Source: Vanilla planifolia
Lineage: Eukaryota; Streptophyta; Magnoliopsida; Asparagales; Orchidaceae
NCBI GenBank assembly: GCA_023846275.1
Contig: CM043870.1
Coordinates: 13,933,027-13,997,026 of the forward strand
Direction of reading: 5' to 3'
Length of the DNA: 64,000 nucleotides
This document shows positions 60,923 through 64,000 of the stretch, in pieces. The notes below the pieces were generated by a model. It ran no database searches, was not told where the DNA came from, and saw only the letters and a program-made list of their open reading frames with translations. Every line of letters begins with the position of its first letter. Position 1 is the stretch's first letter. The translations under genes were made by a program, and so were the position numbers.

Positions 60923-63900
60923 CATAGTAGAATAGAGCTGAGTAGAGTAGAAATGACCATAATAAAGTAAAGAAAAGTAGAGTAGAGAAGAGTAGAGTAG
61001 AGCAGGGAAAAGTATATCAGAGTAGAGCAGAGTAGAGCAAAGCAAGGTTAGGCTAGGTTAGTGTAGAGTAGAGTATAGTAGAGTAGAGTAGAGTACAGTA
61101 GAGTAGAGGAGAGCTAGGTTAGGATAGGTTTGGCAAGGCTAGATTAGAGTAGAATAGAGTAGAGAAGAGTAGAGTTGAATAAAGTAGACAAGAGCAATTT
61201 TAGGTTAGGCTAAGTTAGGCTAGGCTAATATAGGCAAGGTTAGGTTAGAGTAAAGTAGAATAGAGTAAAGTAGAGTAGAGTAGATTAGAGTTGAGTAGAG
61301 CTAGGTTAGGCTAGGATAGGCTATGTTAGAGTAGAGTTGAATGGAGCAAAATAGAGCAGAGTAGAGAAGAGCAAAGCAAAACAAAGTAGAGCCGAGTAGA
61401 ACAAAGAAGAGCATAACAGAGAAGAGTATAGCAGAGCAAAGTTAAGTTAGTTTAGGCTTGACTAGCTTAGGCTAAGCTAGGCTAAAGTAGAGTAGAGTAC
61501 AATAGAGTAGATTAGAGAAGAGGTAAGTTTCACTAGGCTATGCTAGGTTAGAGTAGCGTAGAGTAGAGTATAGTAGATTAGAGTAAAGTAGAGTAGAGTA
61601 AATTATAGAAGAGCTAGGTTAGGCTAGGCTAAGCTAAGCTAGAGTAGAATGGAGCAGAGTAAAGTAAAGTTGAGTTTATTAGAGTAAAGTAGAGGAGAGA
61701 AGAGAAGAGTAGAGTAGAGTAAAAGAAAGTAGAGTAAAGCAGAGTAGAGCAAAGCAGACTAAAAGAGAGGAGAGGAGAGGAGAGCCGAGCAGAGTAAAAC
61801 AGAGAAGGGTAGAATATAGTATAGTAGGTTAGGATAGACTACGGTTGGCTAAGGTAGAGTAGAGTAGAGCAGAGCTAGGTTTTGCTAGGCTAGACTAGAG
61901 TAGGGTAGAGTAGAGTAAAATAGAGTAGAGTAGAGAAGATTATAGTAGAGTAGAGTAGAGTAAAGTTGAAAAGAGGAGAGCAAAGCAGAGTAGAGTAGAG
62001 CAAAGCAAAGGAAAGTAGAGCTGAGTAGAGCAAAAGTGTAGAGTAGAGCAATGTAGTGCAGAGAAGAGTAGAGCCGAGCAGTCTAGAGTAGAGCTGAGTA
62101 AAGCAAGGTTATTCTATGTCAGGCAAATTTAGGTTAGGCTAGGCTATAGTAGAGTAGAGTACAGCTAGGATAGGCTAAGTTATGTAAGGCTAGAGTAGAG
62201 TAGAATAGAGTAGAGTAGAGTAAAATAAAGCTAGGTTGGGTTAGGCAAGGCTAAAGTACAGTAAAGTAGAGTAGAGTAGAGCAAAGCATAGTAGAATAGA
62301 GTAAAGCACAGTAAAGTAGAGTAGTGCAGAGCAGAGCTTAGAAGAGTAAGGTTTGGCTAAGCTAGGTGAGGCTACATAGGGCTATGCTAGGCTAAGCTTA
62401 GCTAGACTAGAGTAGAGTAAATTAGATTAGAGAAAAGATAGGTTTGGCTAAGCTTTGTTAAAGTAGAGTAGAGTAGAGTTAAGTAGTATAGAGCAAGGTT
62501 AGGCTAAGTTAGGCTAGCTAAAATAAAGTAGTGTATAACATAGTAGAGTAGAGTAGAGCTCGATTATGCTAAACAAGACTAGGCTAGGAAAGGCTAGATC
62601 ATAGTAGAGCAAAGCAGAGCACAGTAGAGTAGAGTAGAGTAGAGAAGAGTAGAGTAAAGCAGAGATGAGTAGAATGGAGCAGAGTAGAGCAGAGCAGAGA
62701 AGAATAGAGCAAAGCCGAGTTGAGCATAATAGAGTTGAGTAGAGTAGAGCAAGGTTAGGCTAAGCTAGGATGGGTTAGAGCAAAGTAGAGTAGTGTAGAG
62801 TAGAGTATAGTAGAGTATAGTAGAGTATAGTAGAGTACTGAAGAGTAGATTTGAGCTAAGTTAGGCTAAGCTAGGCTAGGTTAGGCAAGGCTAGAGTAGA
62901 GTGGGCTAAAGTGGAGTAGAGTAGAGCTATGTTAGGTTAAATTAGGATAGGCAAGGCTAGGATCGGTTAGGCTAGGCTAGGCAAGGCTGGGCTAGGCTAA
63001 GCATTGGTAAAGTAGAGTAGAGTAGAGCAAAGCATAGCAACGTAGAGTAGAGCAGAGTAGAGAAGAGCAGAGTACATTAGAGCAAGGTTAGGCTAGGCTA
63101 GGCTTTGCTAGGTTAGGCGTGGCTAGAGTCGAGTAAAGTAGAGTTGAGCTAGGTTAGGATAGTAAAGGGTAGGCCTGAGTGGAGTAGTGCGGAGTAGTAT
63201 AGAGTAGAGTAGAGCAGAGCAGAGAATGACATAATGGAGCAGAGTAGAGTAGCATAGAGTAGTGCAGAGAAGAGTATAGTAGAGCAGTGCACAGAAAAGC
63301 AAAGATAAAGGAAAGTAACGTTTTGTTAGGCTTTGCGAGGCCAGAGCAGAGTAGAGTAGAGTAGAGAAGAGCTTGGTTAGGCTAGGCTAGGTTATGCTAG
63401 GCTATAGTAGAACAAAGCAAAGCAGAGTTGCATAGAGTAGAGCATAGCAAAATAAAGCAGAGTAGACCAGAGCAAACCTAGGTTATGCTTGACTAAGCTA
63501 GGCTAGGCTAGAGTAGAGTAGAGAGTATAGTAGGGTAGAGTGGAGCTAGGTTAGGCTAACCTAACCTAGGCTAGGCTAAAGTAAAGATTAGCATAGAGTA
63601 GAGCAGAGCACAGTAGAGTAGAGTAGAGTGGAGTAGAGTAGAGAAGAGCAGAGCAGAACATAACAAAGCAGAGCAGAGTATAGCAGAGTAGAGTAGAGAA
63701 AAGTAGAGTAGAGCTAGTATGCTAGGTTAGGTTAGGCCAAGCTAGACTAATGTAGATTAGAGCTTAGTTGGGCTTGCTTGGCTAGGCTAGGCTTGTTTAG
63801 AGTAGAGTTGAGTACAGTAAAATAAGGTTGAGAACAATAGAATAGAGTAGAGTAGAGTATAACAAAGAATGGTTAGGCTAGACTAGGCTTTGCTATGCTA

Positions 63901-64000
63901 GGTTAGGCAAGGCCAGGCTAGAATTGAGTAGAGTAGAGCTTAGTTAAGCTAGGCTAGGGTATGTTGGAGTAGAGTAGTGTAGAGTCAAGTGGAGTAGAGT

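Larger units (their letters stand above)
41051..64000 (+). repeat. Giant pentanucleotide satellite array, right part
   Basis: The same mosaic of AGTAG and GCTAG pentamers resumes right after the AT-rich island and continues to the window end in the same orientation, so the array is longer than seen here. It includes copy B of the 8-kb segment and several purine-rich AGAGG patches. From 50,387 to the end I find no large segment clearly matched elsewhere in the window, apart from the short relation of 56.9 kb with 18.9 kb. No gene, RNA gene or transposon was recognised. Confidence 0.95.

Noticed and set aside
9521-61045. Dozens of minus-strand open frames encoding Leu/Ser/Thr/Tyr-rich peptides
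   Set aside because: They follow from the stop-free CTCTA repeat, overlap one another in several frames, and have no start context, domain or conserved ends. They are not genes.
6018-64000. TTAGGC words suggesting a telomere array
   Set aside because: TTAGGC occurs only where GGTTAG meets GCTAG. The period is 5, not 6, and plants usually use TTTAGGG. There is no uniform hexamer run.
6018-64000. Likeness to vertebrate immunoglobulin switch regions, which are also built of pentamers such as GAGCT
   Set aside because: The similarity is only in short G-rich pentamers. The retroelement next door is of a plant chromovirus type and no immunoglobulin sequence is present.
6018-64000. CRISPR-like regular repeats
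   Set aside because: There are no conserved repeats of 25-40 bp with unique spacers; everything is degenerate pentamers.

Overview
The window looks like plant nuclear heterochromatin. A Ty3/gypsy LTR retrotransposon of the chromovirus type (closest to the Tekay/Del group) fills the first 6 kb on the minus strand. Almost everything after it, about 57 kb, is one very large satellite-like array built from degenerate 5-base repeats. I see no host protein gene, tRNA, rRNA or CRISPR. The species cannot be named from this sequence; a seed plant is inferred from the chromovirus type.

Layout. 1-~6,015: the retroelement fossil, read right to left, with a 5' LTR of about 1.5 kb (4,531-~6,015), a tRNA primer-binding site (4,515-4,526), a gag region, protease, reverse transcriptase, RNase H, integrase and a chromodomain tail that ends close to the left edge. 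Its 3' LTR lies outside the window, so its age cannot be read from LTR divergence. ~6,018-39,865 and 41,051-64,000: the pentamer array. 39,866-41,050: an AT-rich, non-coding island of about 1.2 kb that interrupts the array and resembles nothing else here.

The array. Two related pentamers alternate in short blocks on the plus strand: A-type (AGTAG/TAGAG)n and B-type (GCTAG/TAGGC)n, the latter nearly always opened by GGTTAGGC-like words. Orientation is the same throughout. Nearly every A-to-B switch is a 6-base word (AGCTAG, AGCAAG or AGCTTG), so the 5-base phase slips by one base there. Above this level there are larger repeats: units of about 540-680 bp at 22.2-23.5 and 38.1-39.6 kb; a near-identical copy of about 980 bp lying 16.36 kb away from its partner; an 8-kb segment (29.73-37.76 kb) copied at 42.48-50.39 kb, about 12.6-12.8 kb downstream; and local tandem duplications of 236, 75 and 115 bp present in only one of the two 8-kb copies. 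This layering suggests repeated amplification at several scales and dates.

The many long minus-strand open frames in the array (Leu-Tyr-Ser-Thr-rich) are an arithmetic result of the CTCTA repeat, which has no stop in any minus-strand frame, and are not called as genes. The consensus pentamers also contain no CG or CHG site, so most cytosines in the array sit in CHH context; this makes the locus a natural case for CHH-type silencing. Repeat boundaries and identities were judged by eye and are approximate.
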